DNA of 20,846 nt from an uncultured Christensenella sp. (GCA_949293915.1 CASFFJ010000044.1:1-20846), one strand, 5' to 3'; numbered from the stretch's first letter, positions 1 through 7,499 are shown. Notes: generated by a model from the sequence alone, not told the origin. Made by a program: numbers and translations.

Positions 1-1
1 C

Positions 2-1054
2 AAACATCAAAAATTAATCTCAGTTGATAGTCTTGGCAGTAAATTGATTGAGAAATGTAAAGATATTGATTTAGACGAAATTGAGTCAGTCAAGCAGTAT
101 TTGACTGACAATGGGATAACCATTACAGATAGTTTAAGCGATATTTCGTTAGATGATAAAGAATTAGATGATATAACAAGGCAAGTCAATGAGAATGACC
201 CTGTCAAAGTTTACCTAAAAGAGATAGGCAAAATTCCATTATTAACGCTTGAAGAAGAATGTGAATTGTCGCGACAATTGATTGAAGAGAATAGCGCTTA
301 TGCAAGAGATAGGCTCATTAATGCAAATTTACGATTAGTTGTCAGCATTGCTAAACGTTATCAAACTCACAATATGCCATTCTTAGATTTGATTCAAGAA
401 GGTAACGTTGGTCTTATGCGTGCGGTTGAGAAGTTTGATTATCGCAAAGGGTTTAAGTTTTCAACATATGGTACGTGGTGGATTAGACAGAGCATAACAC
501 GTGCAATTTCTGATCAAGCACGACTAATGCGTGTACCTGTGCATATGGTAGAGACTATATTAAAACAAGGCAAAGTGGTACGTCAATTGTTGCAAGAATT
601 AGGTCGTGACCCTACACTAGAAGAAATTGCGCAAAAATTAGGCACAACGGTTGAGAAGGTAGTTGAAGTGCAACGTATCAGCCAAGACCCAATTTCATTA
701 GAAAGTAAGATGGGTAATGAAGAAGATAGTAAAATTGGTGACCTTATTCCAGACGAAAGTGCACTTTCTCCGCAAGATATTGCTATGCAAAATATGTTAA
801 AAGAGCAATTGATGAGTGTTATTGAAACATTGACACCAAGAGAGCAAAAAGTCATTCGCTTGCGTTATGGACTGGATGATGCACATCCACGTACGCTTGA
901 AGAAGTGGGACGTGAATTCTCAGTTACGCGTGAGCGTATTAGACAGATTGAGGCAAAAGCACTTAGAAAACTTCGCCATCCATCAAAAATTAAACGTTTG
1001 CGTGATGATTTAGATGATTATAGAGAGGGCAATAGAGATGGAGGTAAATTATGA
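2..1054 (+). CDS. rpoD: RNA polymerase primary sigma factor RpoD (SigA), 5' end cut by window edge
   Basis: Housekeeping sigma factor that directs RNA polymerase to -10/-35 promoters. The frame is open to the left edge, so the true start lies outside the window. The first in-frame start-type codon, TTG at 44, has no ribosome binding site and falls inside region 1.1-like sequence (LIEKCKDIDLDEIESVKQYL), so it is probably not the start. Further along are region 1.2 (DPVKVYLKEIGKIPLLT), regions 2.1-2.4 (RLVVSIAKRY, LDLIQEGNVGLMRAVEKFDY, the -10-reading TYGTWWIRQSITRAI), region 3, and region 4 with the -35-binding helix (TLEEVGREFSVTRERIRQIE). About 350 residues are visible, close to the usual Bacillota length of about 370. 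The stop overlaps the next start by 4 bases (ATGA), so the two genes are translationally coupled. In this phylum rpoD usually follows dnaG; that gene would lie off the left edge. Family assignment is very secure. Confidence 0.97.
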   Translation, partial: KHQKLISVDSLGSKLIEKCKDIDLDEIESVKQYLTDNGITITDSLSDISLDDKELDDITRQVNENDPVKVYLKEIGKIPLLTLEEECELSRQLIEENSAYARDRLINANLRLVVSIAKRYQTHNMPFLDLIQEGNVGLMRAVEKFDYRKGFKFSTYGTWWIRQSITRAISDQARLMRVPVHMVETILKQGKVVRQLLQELGRDPTLEEIAQKLGTTVEKVVEVQRISQDPISLESKMGNEEDSKIGDLIPDESALSPQDIAMQNMLKEQLMSVIETLTPREQKVIRLRYGLDDAHPRTLEEVGREFSVTRERIRQIEAKALRKLRHPSKIKRLRDDLDDYREGNRDGGKL

Positions 1055-1749
1055 AAACAATTTTAGAAATTCAAAAGTTAGATAGACAGATTAAAGGTTT
1101 AGAGCGTGAGGTGGATAAATGTCCAGCCAGTATTGATTTTAAGAACTACAAAAAAATTATGCAAGAGGGCAAGACTCGTTTTGAACAGCTAGAATCACAA
1201 GCTAATGATATAATCAAAAATTATAACAAATCATCTTCAAGATTGTCACAATATAGGGGTAGTGGCGATATTATAAAGAGCAGAAACACAGCGAATATTA
1301 GTGCAGAAAATATCTCTTCACTCATTAATGATGCAAATAGTTTGGTTAGTGATTTAAGTGAAGAACATAGACATATGGAAGAACTTGTTAGACGTGCGGA
1401 AGAAGTCATTCGTAAGAGTTCTATGTTGTCTGCAAAACTTACAGAAGCAAAAAAATATTCAGTCACAATAAAAGAAAAAATTGAACAAAAACGCAAAGAG
1501 ATAGAACCTAAGGTGGCGGAATTGGAGAAAAGAATTAAAGAATTAGAGCTAAACGTACAGGACAAAGATAAATATGATAAATACAAAGAAATGAAATCAA
1601 AAGGTATTTTTCCTGTTTATGTCAATTTAGAAGATAATTTTTGTGGCGGATGTAAGGTTAAATTATCACTTAATTTTATTGAAAAATTAAAGACTAAAAA
1701 AATGCTTTCTTGTGAACATTGCGGACGCATAATAATGTTAAATAAATAG
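1051..1749 (+). CDS. Coiled-coil protein with C-terminal C4 zinc ribbon (COG1579-like)
   Basis: This 232-residue protein begins in the ATGA overlap with rpoD and has a good ribosome binding site (GGAGG at 1040-1044). Residues from about 1 to 180 are charged and heptad-like (Lys/Glu/Leu/Ile-rich), suggesting a long antiparallel coiled coil. The last 35 residues carry two Cys pairs, FCGGC (Cys198, Cys201) and SCEHCGR (Cys221, Cys224), a C4 zinc ribbon. This architecture matches the COG1579 family, some members of which bind RNA or protein partners; the role in Gram-positive bacteria is not well defined. In many clostridia this gene sits a few genes after rpoD, behind a tRNA methyltransferase (trmK) and a Nif3-like gene. 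Here it is fused directly to the rpoD operon and those two genes are missing. No enzymatic function is inferred. Confidence 0.85.
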   Translation: MKTILEIQKLDRQIKGLEREVDKCPASIDFKNYKKIMQEGKTRFEQLESQANDIIKNYNKSSSRLSQYRGSGDIIKSRNTANISAENISSLINDANSLVSDLSEEHRHMEELVRRAEEVIRKSSMLSAKLTEAKKYSVTIKEKIEQKRKEIEPKVAELEKRIKELELNVQDKDKYDKYKEMKSKGIFPVYVNLEDNFCGGCKVKLSLNFIEKLKTKKMLSCEHCGRIIMLNK

Positions 1750-1766
1750 TTATTAAAAAGTCCATT

Positions 1767-1790
1767 CACTCATATATAATAGTATGAGTG
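1767..1790. promoter_or_regulatory. Inverted repeat around a TATAAT box and the ykvI-like start codon
   Basis: Perfect 8-base arms CACTCATA (1767-1774) and TATGAGTG (1783-1790) flank an 8-base centre containing TATAAT (1775-1780). The right arm includes the ATG at 1784. No T-run follows, so it is not a Rho-independent terminator. It could be a protein operator over a -10 element or an RNA hairpin that hides the start codon. No good -35 box is visible at 17 bases, so promoter activity is uncertain. Confidence 0.4.
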
Positions 1791-2869
1791 GTGGCAAAAA
1801 TAAATGGTCCACTGTCGTGGATTATTTTTTAATACTTAGCGCTATTATTGGTGTTGGTTTTGCATCAGGAAAAGAAATTTGTGTTTTCTTTTTTGATTTT
1901 GGTGTAGCATCAATCTTAGGATTGTTGTCATTTGGCTTATTGTATATCTATCTATTTTTTGTGATTGATTATGTCAGGCAAAAATTAGAAACACATTCAT
2001 ACGATGAGTTTAATCAACTGATGTTTGGTAGATTATGCAAATTATCCAATGTTATTATGATAATTAATTTTTCAATCACATCAGCGGGTATGTTGGCAGG
2101 TGCAGATTATCTGTTTAATACATTTTTTGATGTGGAATATAAATTGCCTAGCATTATTTTGAGTATTCTAGTATTTATGTTATTAATGGGCGGGATTGCG
2201 CGAATAAAATTTGTTGCTAACCTAATTATTCCTATTATGATTTTTGTAATAGTAATAAATTCAATCGGCAACATTACTCCAGAAAATGTCAACTTAGAGA
2301 TAACAGCAGGGCATAGTGCGATGGCGATATATTTTGGACTATTATTTGGTGTTAATAATTTTGTGGCGGCATTGCCCGTGTTGTTTGAAACAAAATTAAA
2401 ATCAAAAGGTAAATTATTTGTAATTTTTAGCATTTGTTTAATAATTTTACTCAATATTTTAGTATTCGCTAGCAATAATTTTTCTACTGATATGCCTATG
2501 TTCGAACTAAGCAAAAATGTGTCGATATGGTTTTATTATATATATTTTACAACACTTATATTAGCGCTATTTTCAACGTTAATGATATGCAGTTACAATA
2601 TGCACAAAATCATTTCAAAAAGCGATAAATCAATTTTTACAGCGCTAATTATAGTGATATTTAATATGATATTGTCAAATTTTGGATATGCTTTTATTGT
2701 TAGATATTTATATTTAATTTCAGGGATTTGTAGCGCAATATTTGTAATTATATTAATAATAATGATAGCAGTACGATTAAGTTATGTAAATTCAAATAAA
2801 CTCAAAATAGATATGATTAAATATAAATTATTTTTTACTAAAAAAGAGAAATACAAAAATAAAAAATAA
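1784..2869 (+). CDS. YkvI family integral membrane protein, putative transporter
   Basis: This 361-residue, very hydrophobic protein has about ten predicted membrane segments and a lysine-rich cytoplasmic tail (residues from about 340). The first helix carries ILSAIIGVGFASGKEICVFF, closely matching the YkvI/COG3949 signature; these are uncharacterised relatives of the LeuT/APC-type transporter superfamily. The unwound GVGFASG segment near the N-terminus is the usual substrate or ion site in that fold, so a secondary transporter is likely, with substrate unknown. It starts 34 bases after the zinc-ribbon gene. There is no ribosome binding site before ATG 1784, and no later in-frame ATG would keep the first helix. 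A TATAAT box ends only 3 bases before the ATG, and an inverted repeat covers the start. It could be read from the rpoD operon or from its own weak promoter. Confidence 0.8.
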   Translation: MSGGKNKWSTVVDYFLILSAIIGVGFASGKEICVFFFDFGVASILGLLSFGLLYIYLFFVIDYVRQKLETHSYDEFNQLMFGRLCKLSNVIMIINFSITSAGMLAGADYLFNTFFDVEYKLPSIILSILVFMLLMGGIARIKFVANLIIPIMIFVIVINSIGNITPENVNLEITAGHSAMAIYFGLLFGVNNFVAALPVLFETKLKSKGKLFVIFSICLIILLNILVFASNNFSTDMPMFELSKNVSIWFYYIYFTTLILALFSTLMICSYNMHKIISKSDKSIFTALIIVIFNMILSNFGYAFIVRYLYLISGICSAIFVIILIIMIAVRLSYVNSNKLKIDMIKYKLFFTKKEKYKNKK

Positions 2870-2989
2870 GCAAAAAATTATTTATTTTCTAGTTTTTTTA
2901 CTAAATTTTAAGTTTTTTATTCGTTTTAATTTAAAAATGATTGATTATAGTTTTAACTAGATTATAATAAAATATTATCTCAAAAATGG

Positions 2990-3565
2990 TTAATACAGTT
3001 TATTATAATATTTTATATTGTCTTTTATTTTTTCTAAATAATTTCTAGTTTCAGCGTATGGAATATAGTTTAATGACTTTTTGTCAGTAGAATACACTCC
3101 ACTATTTAGCCAATTTCTGACCACTGTTTCGCCCGCGTTGTATGCGATGATTGCAGTGTCAAGAATGTCAAATTTATTAATCAAATATTTTAAATATAGC
3201 GCGCCATATTCAATATTGATATTCGCAATATACAAGTCATTTTCGTTGAGATAATCTAGATTGTATATTTCAGCTACATAGTTAGCAGTATCCAACTTAA
3301 TTTGCATTAGCCCACACGCACCTTTACTAGATTTTGCATTTATATCATAAGAACTTTCAACATTTATCATACTTGCAATAAGACTAGCGGATAGGTTGTA
3401 CTTTTTACTAATTTTAATAATTTCATTTTGATATTTTATTGGATGAGATAACGCTAAAAAAACATTGTAACCGGCAAGGCACAATGCAAAAGTTACAGCA
3501 GTCAGTAAAACTACAACAAAAATTTTTGTAAAGTAATTTTCGTTCATTGTTTTATTATATGCCAT
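2990..3565 (-). CDS. Membrane-anchored lytic transglycosylase (Slt/SLT domain)
   Basis: This is a 191-residue protein with an N-terminal membrane anchor (about residues 13-39) followed by a single SLT domain. It would cleave the MurNAc-GlcNAc bond of peptidoglycan outside the membrane. The catalytic glutamate is Glu70 in ASMINVESSYDINAKSSKGA. Further family signatures are GLMQI (85-89), AYNAG (141-145) and the C-terminal IPYAETRNYLEKI. Two starts are possible: ATG 3565 (Met1) and ATG 3547 (Met7). Neither has a ribosome binding site. A perfect TATAAT on the minus strand lies 6 bases before Met7, but with no good -35 box. The gene lies 29 bases after dinB on the same strand with no terminator between, so it is probably read at least partly from the LexA-controlled dinB promoter. 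Similar small transglycosylases (YjbJ/Slt-like) occur in many spore-formers. Confidence 0.88.
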   Translation of the reverse strand: MAYNKTMNENYFTKIFVVVLLTAVTFALCLAGYNVFLALSHPIKYQNEIIKISKKYNLSASLIASMINVESSYDINAKSSKGACGLMQIKLDTANYVAEIYNLDYLNENDLYIANINIEYGALYLKYLINKFDILDTAIIAYNAGETVVRNWLNSGVYSTDKKSLNYIPYAETRNYLEKIKDNIKYYNKLY

Positions 3566-3594
3566 TTTATCTAATATAAAACATATTTTAACAA

Positions 3595-4779
3595 TTAAAA
3601 CTCTCTATAATCTTTTGCTAGTGAGATAATATTATCGCCATATTTTTCTTTTAAGTTGTCTATCGTATTGCATAGATTTTCATTTTTTTCATTAGTAAAC
3701 AGATTGATTTGGTTATCATCATTTTTATTGATTAAATTGCTCGTAGATATTCTAAGCGCTCGGATAGGAGAGAACTTGTCACCAGCAAGTGAATGGAAGA
3801 TTTGATAAGCATATTTATATACATCTTGTTCGCAATTGAAATAATTATTGATTGTGTTTTGAGCGGATGCATAAGAAAAATCCGCGTATTTGATAGTCAG
3901 ATGAATAGTCTTTGCGCTAAATTCGTGCGCACGCAAGCGTCTTGACACTTTTGTTGCCAAATCGTGCAAAAATTCTTTAATCTCATCTAAGTCGGTCATA
4001 TCGTGAACAGCGGTAGCACCATTGCCAATTGATTTTATGTCTTGTTCGCGCGGTGGCAAAATTTTGTCATCATCAATTCCGGATACAGCGTTATGGATGT
4101 GTAGCCCAACCACGCCAAAATAGTGTGTTAAAAACTCAGGTTTTAATAGATACAAGTCATATAATGAATAGATATTCATTTTATGCAATTTTTCACTGAT
4201 ATGTTTACCCACCATAATCATATCTTGCACTTTCAATTTTTTTAATATATCAATATGATTACTCTTATCAATCACACTGAGGCCCATAGGTTTTTTCATA
4301 TCGCTACCAAGTTTTGCCAATGTCTTTCCCCACGAAACACCAATTGACACTGACAAGCCCAATTCATTAAAAATTTGTTGTTGTATGCGTTGCGCCAGTT
4401 CAACGCCTGTGCAGTTAAAAAATTTTAAACTATCAGTCACATCCAGCCAGCACTCATCAATTCCAAATGGTTCAATTAGGTCAGTGTATTGCTCGTAGAT
4501 TAGATGTGCTTTTTCGCTATATTCTTGATATTTGTCATAATGTGGCGCTACAGTTATTAGAGTAGGGCATTTTTGCTTTGCCTCCCAGATGGCCTCGCCA
4601 GTTTTTACTCCATAAACTTTTGCAATGTAGTTTTTAGCAAGAATTATCCCAGTGCGCTTATTTGGGTCGCCAGCCACCGCCACAGCGTAATTCTTAATAG
4701 CGGGATTAATAAGACACTCCACAGATGCAAAAAAATTGTTCATATCAATATGCAATATAACTCTATCAGTTTTGTCCAT
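3595..4779 (-). CDS. dinB: Y-family DNA polymerase IV (DinB)
   Basis: Error-prone translesion polymerase, 394 residues. The palm begins HIDMNNFFASVE with metal ligand Asp12 and the steric-gate Phe17. The second metal site is Asp108-Glu109 in PFGIDECWLDV. Fingers residues (AKNYIAKVYGVKTGEAIWEAK) and a little-finger domain follow. Near the C-terminus QINLF (357-361) matches the beta-clamp binding pentapeptide QL(S/D)LF, so it should dock on the sliding clamp. The wording FGIDECWLDVT is typical of the clostridial DinB/UvrX-like branch. The start ATG has a strong ribosome binding site (AAGGAGGG on the minus strand). Upstream is a consensus promoter with a LexA box in its spacer, so it should be induced by DNA damage. 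It is transcribed divergently from engB, with the lytic transglycosylase gene following. Confidence 0.96.
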   Translation of the reverse strand: MDKTDRVILHIDMNNFFASVECLINPAIKNYAVAVAGDPNKRTGIILAKNYIAKVYGVKTGEAIWEAKQKCPTLITVAPHYDKYQEYSEKAHLIYEQYTDLIEPFGIDECWLDVTDSLKFFNCTGVELAQRIQQQIFNELGLSVSIGVSWGKTLAKLGSDMKKPMGLSVIDKSNHIDILKKLKVQDMIMVGKHISEKLHKMNIYSLYDLYLLKPEFLTHYFGVVGLHIHNAVSGIDDDKILPPREQDIKSIGNGATAVHDMTDLDEIKEFLHDLATKVSRRLRAHEFSAKTIHLTIKYADFSYASAQNTINNYFNCEQDVYKYAYQIFHSLAGDKFSPIRALRISTSNLINKNDDNQINLFTNEKNENLCNTIDNLKEKYGDNIISLAKDYREF

Positions 4780-4841
4780 TATCCCTCCTTTATTTTGCTG
4801 TCAAACGCCTAACAATCAGTTTTTATTACTTTTATATTACA

Positions 4842-4870
4842 ATTATAGAACATATGTTCGATAAAGTCAA
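4842..4870 (-). promoter_or_regulatory. Sigma-A promoter of dinB
   Basis: On the minus strand TTGACT (4870-4865) and a perfect TATAAT (4847-4842) are separated by exactly 17 bases. The predicted transcript start is near 4835, giving a leader of about 56 bases to the dinB start codon. The spacer holds a LexA box. Confidence 0.88.
4848..4859. promoter_or_regulatory. LexA (SOS) box in the dinB promoter
   Basis: GAACATATGTTC is a perfect 12-base palindrome, with G at 4860 giving most of the Gram-positive LexA consensus CGAAC-N4-GTTCG. It sits entirely between the -35 and -10 boxes, so bound LexA would block RNA polymerase. The site type is well known upstream of Bacillus SOS genes. Regulation here is inferred from the site and its position. 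Confidence 0.92.
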
Positions 4871-4920
4871 CTATTTTAAGAAAATAAAAAGACAATATTT
4901 GCAATCCTAAACTGACTTAT

Positions 4921-4949
4921 TTGACTTATTTTGAACATTATTTTATAAT
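4921..4949 (+). promoter_or_regulatory. Sigma-A promoter of engB
   Basis: TTGACT (4921-4926) and TATAAT (4944-4949) have a 17-base spacer. The predicted start near 4956 gives a 20-base leader containing AAAGGA before the engB ATG. It is divergent from, and separate from, the LexA-controlled dinB promoter. Confidence 0.87.
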
Positions 4950-4975
4950 AATATTTAAAATAAAAAAGGATAACT

Positions 4976-5560
4976 ATGCGGTTTATAAATGTAAAATTTA
5001 TTAAAAGTGCCAGCAAAAAGGCAGAATTTATTTTTGATGACCTTAGCCAAGTTGCGATTGTGGGTAGGAGCAATGTGGGCAAAAGTAGCCTAATCAATAT
5101 GCTTTCAAACAATAGCAAAATGGCAAAAACTAGTTCAACACCTGGTCGCACTCGTTTAGTAAATTATTTTAATGTAAATGATGAGTTTTATCTTGTCGAT
5201 TTGCCCGGATATGGTTATCACAAGGCGGGCAAAGAGCAATCTAGCAGTTGGGATAATGTAATGAATGATTATTTCACTGATAACGAGCGACTTAAACTTG
5301 TTTTAGTTTTGCTTGATAGCAGATTAATGCCAACCGAGCTAGATAAACAAATGTTAGACTATCTAGCAACGCTTGAAATTCCACATATAATTGTGCTGAC
5401 AAAGACGGACAAATTGTCGCGCAGTGAAATAAATAGCAATATCAACAAAATTTCTGTTGCTTTGCGACATAATAAAGATATAATCGTGCCAACATCGGCA
5501 ACAAAAAAACAAGGCACAGACAAACTCGCCGAACTCATATCTAAATCTTTAAAATTTTAA
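4976..5560 (+). CDS. engB: Ribosome biogenesis GTPase EngB (YsxC/YihA)
   Basis: Small essential GTPase that helps mature the 50S ribosomal subunit; 194 residues, normal for the family. All GTPase motifs are visible: G1 GRSNVGKS (30-37), the G2-region STPGRTR (54-60), G3 DLPGYG (75-80), G4 TKTD (142-145) and G5 SATK (174-177). The family-typical N-terminus (VKFIKSA...) and PGYGYHKA sequence support the assignment. The start has AAGGA five bases upstream and follows a consensus promoter, so it is probably the first gene of its transcript. In many bacteria engB follows lon or clpX; here its divergent neighbour is dinB. Confidence 0.96.
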   Translation: MRFINVKFIKSASKKAEFIFDDLSQVAIVGRSNVGKSSLINMLSNNSKMAKTSSTPGRTRLVNYFNVNDEFYLVDLPGYGYHKAGKEQSSSWDNVMNDYFTDNERLKLVLVLLDSRLMPTELDKQMLDYLATLEIPHIIVLTKTDKLSRSEINSNINKISVALRHNKDIIVPTSATKKQGTDKLAELISKSLKF

Positions 5561-5632
5561 TACAATAACTAGTGGTAAAAGAACTAAAAATAGTAAAAAT
5601 TCACAAAACTGTATTATTAATAAGGAGTTTTT

Positions 5633-6079
5633 ATGAAAAAACGAATTTTTATTCCAGTTTCTATTGGGTTTATATTATTAAATTTATTTTTTTGGGGATT
5701 AACAATACTTATTTCCGGTGCGTTTATATTGGATCAATTACAAATAGTAGATGCAGAAATGTCTTGGAATCCTATGAAATATTTTTTAATTTCTCTGGCA
5801 ATTTTATTTTTACTTTATACTTCAATAAGATTTTTACTTTGTGTTAAAATTCACTTACGCAAAAATGATATAGCAACTTTTGGTGATGGGTTGCCTAAAT
5901 CTGAAAAAGTCCAGTATAAATGTATCATAAATTATCTTGATATTAAAAATGTAGCAATAGTGGCTAGTGAAAAAAATTCTCGTAATAAAAAAATAGATTT
6001 AAGATGGGTATCTTCTTCAATGCCTAAAAAATACTTAGAATTTACTTTAATAAATGACAAAAAGCAAGACTTTGTATAA
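5633..6079 (+). CDS. Two-helix membrane protein, apparent N-terminal part of a frameshifted gene
   Basis: I do not recognise the family. The 148-residue product has two hydrophobic segments (about residues 6-34 and 48-72), then a soluble beta-rich region ending MPKKYLEFTLINDKKQDFV that resembles bacterial PH-like membrane proteins. The start has a good ribosome binding site (AAGGAG). The stop comes where such a domain would normally continue with a strand and a final helix. Reading from 6079 in the next frame gives NYYTKKQIIKMLNYLNHNM without a break, a plausible missing final helix. One extra base near 6077-6078 would join this gene to the reading frame of 6109-6300. The gene is therefore probably broken, recently mutated, or affected by a sequence error. 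Confidence 0.6.
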   Translation: MKKRIFIPVSIGFILLNLFFWGLTILISGAFILDQLQIVDAEMSWNPMKYFLISLAILFLLYTSIRFLLCVKIHLRKNDIATFGDGLPKSEKVQYKCIINYLDIKNVAIVASEKNSRNKKIDLRWVSSSMPKKYLEFTLINDKKQDFV

Positions 6080-6108
6080 ATTATTATACCAAAAAACAAA
6101 TTATAAAA

Positions 6109-6300
6109 ATGTTAAATTATTTGAATCACAATATGCAAATTGCAGGAAACAAAAACATTTTAAATGTTGAAGAAATAATGAAAGATTGGTATAGTTACGA
6201 TGGATATAATAGAGAAGATTTAAAAATCAAACGAGGAGAAAAAATTCGTAAAAGAAAAAACAAATCTTCAGATGAAAATATTAAAAAAGACAAGGAATAA
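6109..6300 (+). CDS. Short basic ORF, probably the C-terminal part of the frameshifted 5633 gene
   Basis: This 63-codon ORF encodes MLNYLNHNMQIAGNKNILN... and ends in a very charged Lys/Arg/Glu tail. Its ATG has no ribosome binding site, and its frame is already open upstream through KKQIIK, which favours its being a continuation of the preceding membrane protein rather than a separate gene. The region holds no recognisable domain. If independently translated, it would be a small basic cytoplasmic protein of unknown function. Confidence 0.35.
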   Translation: MLNYLNHNMQIAGNKNILNVEEIMKDWYSYDGYNREDLKIKRGEKIRKRKNKSSDENIKKDKE

Positions 6301-6360
6301 AAAGCTTTTTATTTGACACCATAAAAATAATGATAAATATTAAATTTTTGTTTAAATAAT

Positions 6361-6389
6361 TTGACAAACACGAATTTGAATAGTATCAT
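6361..6389 (+). promoter_or_regulatory. Sigma-A promoter of the diaminopentanoate-dehydrogenase-like gene
   Basis: A perfect TTGACA (6361-6366), 17-base spacer and TATCAT (6384-6389). The predicted start near 6396 leaves a 17-base leader with the strong ribosome binding site AAGGAGGAG just before ATG 6413. No operator or riboswitch is evident in this short leader. Confidence 0.85.
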
Positions 6390-6412
6390 TTTAATAGTAA
6401 TAAGGAGGAGTA

Positions 6413-7468
6413 ATGAAACAAACAAAAGTTGTACAAATCGGTTGTGGCAAAATGAGCGTGTACACTATGCGTTATGTGTATGAAAAAGGTGGCAAGATTG
6501 TGGCAGGTTTTGATATTAATTCTGACATAATTGGCAAAGATATCAGCGCGGTTTTGGGTGGCAAGAAAATGGGCGCCACTATCTATAATGTATCTGCATT
6601 AGAAGAGCAACTTAAAAAACTTAAACCAGATATTGCTATTGTAACCACAATGAGCTTGTTTAAAGATTGTTATGATGTTCTTTTGACTTGCGCTAAATGT
6701 GGTGTTAATGCTATCACGACTTGCGAAGAAGCGTTCTATCCAGCAAATAGTTCGCCAGTTATGACTAAGGAGATTGATAGAGTTGCAAAAGAAAATAATT
6801 GTACTATCACAGGTTCTGGTTATCAAGATGTTAGCTGGGGCAGTATGGTGGCGGATATTTGTGCAACAACTCAATCAATTAAGAAGATTAAAGGTAAATC
6901 TAGTTACAATGTTGAAGATTATGGCATTGCGTTAGCAAAAGCGCATGGCGCAGGGCTCACAATGAAGCAATTTGATGAAGAAGTCGCCGCAGCGGATAAT
7001 GTGAGCGAATCTGTCCGCAAAAAAATGATTCAAAAAGGCGAATTCTTGCCTTCGTACATGTGGAATGTAAATGGCTGGCTTGCTGAATATCTTGGGCTTC
7101 ACATCACTGGTCAAACTCAAAAATGCGTGCCACAAAAGGCGAAAGAAGACATCTTTTCATCCACTCTTAACATGACTGTTAAGAAAGGTAGAGCGACGGG
7201 TATGAGCGCGGTTGTTACTACAACAACAAAAGAAGGTATTGTAATCGAGAGTGAGTGTATTGGTAAGGTATACGCGCCAGATGATTATGATTGCAACGAG
7301 TGGACAGTAGAGGGCGAGCCTAACACCACTGTAATTGTAAATCGTCCAGCGACGGTAGAGATGACATGTGCTTCAATTGTTAATCGTATTCCAGATGTTA
7401 TCAAAGCAGAGGCAGGATATGTGCCAACATGCAGAATGGGTGCGCTGACTTATAAATCTCATATTTAA
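6413..7468 (+). CDS. NAD(P)-dependent dehydrogenase, 2,4-diaminopentanoate dehydrogenase family
   Basis: This 351-residue Rossmann-fold protein is of the dihydrodipicolinate-reductase-like group. The nucleotide-binding turn is VVQIGCGKMSVYTMRYV at the N-terminus, with a GxGxM pattern as in this group. The C-terminal VEMTCASIVNRIPDVIKAEAGY closely resembles 2,4-diaminopentanoate dehydrogenase (Ord) of ornithine-fermenting clostridia. That enzyme oxidatively deaminates 2,4-diaminopentanoate. The ornithine-pathway partner genes (oraE/oraS, ortA/ortB) are not adjacent, so the substrate could be different. It stands alone between its own consensus promoter and a Rho-independent terminator. Parts of the gene are richer in GC (47 and 52% in two 60-base samples, 32% in another) than neighbouring genes, which suggests high expression or a different history. 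Family assignment is good; substrate is uncertain. Confidence 0.72.
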   Translation: MKQTKVVQIGCGKMSVYTMRYVYEKGGKIVAGFDINSDIIGKDISAVLGGKKMGATIYNVSALEEQLKKLKPDIAIVTTMSLFKDCYDVLLTCAKCGVNAITTCEEAFYPANSSPVMTKEIDRVAKENNCTITGSGYQDVSWGSMVADICATTQSIKKIKGKSSYNVEDYGIALAKAHGAGLTMKQFDEEVAAADNVSESVRKKMIQKGEFLPSYMWNVNGWLAEYLGLHITGQTQKCVPQKAKEDIFSSTLNMTVKKGRATGMSAVVTTTTKEGIVIESECIGKVYAPDDYDCNEWTVEGEPNTTVIVNRPATVEMTCASIVNRIPDVIKAEAGYVPTCRMGALTYKSHI

Positions 7469-7474
7469 TAAATG

Positions 7475-7499
7475 AGCGAAATTAATTTTCGCTTTTTTA
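7475..7499 (+). terminator. Rho-independent terminator after the dehydrogenase gene
   Basis: Perfect 7-base stem AGCGAAA (7475-7481) / TTTCGCT (7487-7493), a 5-base loop, then a T-run to 7498. It lies 6 bases after the stop codon, ending a monocistronic unit. Confidence 0.85.

Noticed and set aside
44..46. TTG as the start of rpoD
   Set aside because: The frame is open to the window edge, no ribosome binding site precedes the TTG, and it falls in sequence resembling region 1.1; the gene is simply cut.
5572..5847. Overlapping 91-codon ORF in another frame at the start of the membrane protein gene
   Set aside because: It starts from a non-ATG codon without a ribosome binding site, and the 5633 frame has a clear AAGGAG and a plausible membrane protein.
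6296..6313. Palindrome AATAAAAAGCTTTTTATT as a terminator after the split membrane protein gene
   Set aside because: It has no loop and almost no G/C, so any hairpin would be weak.
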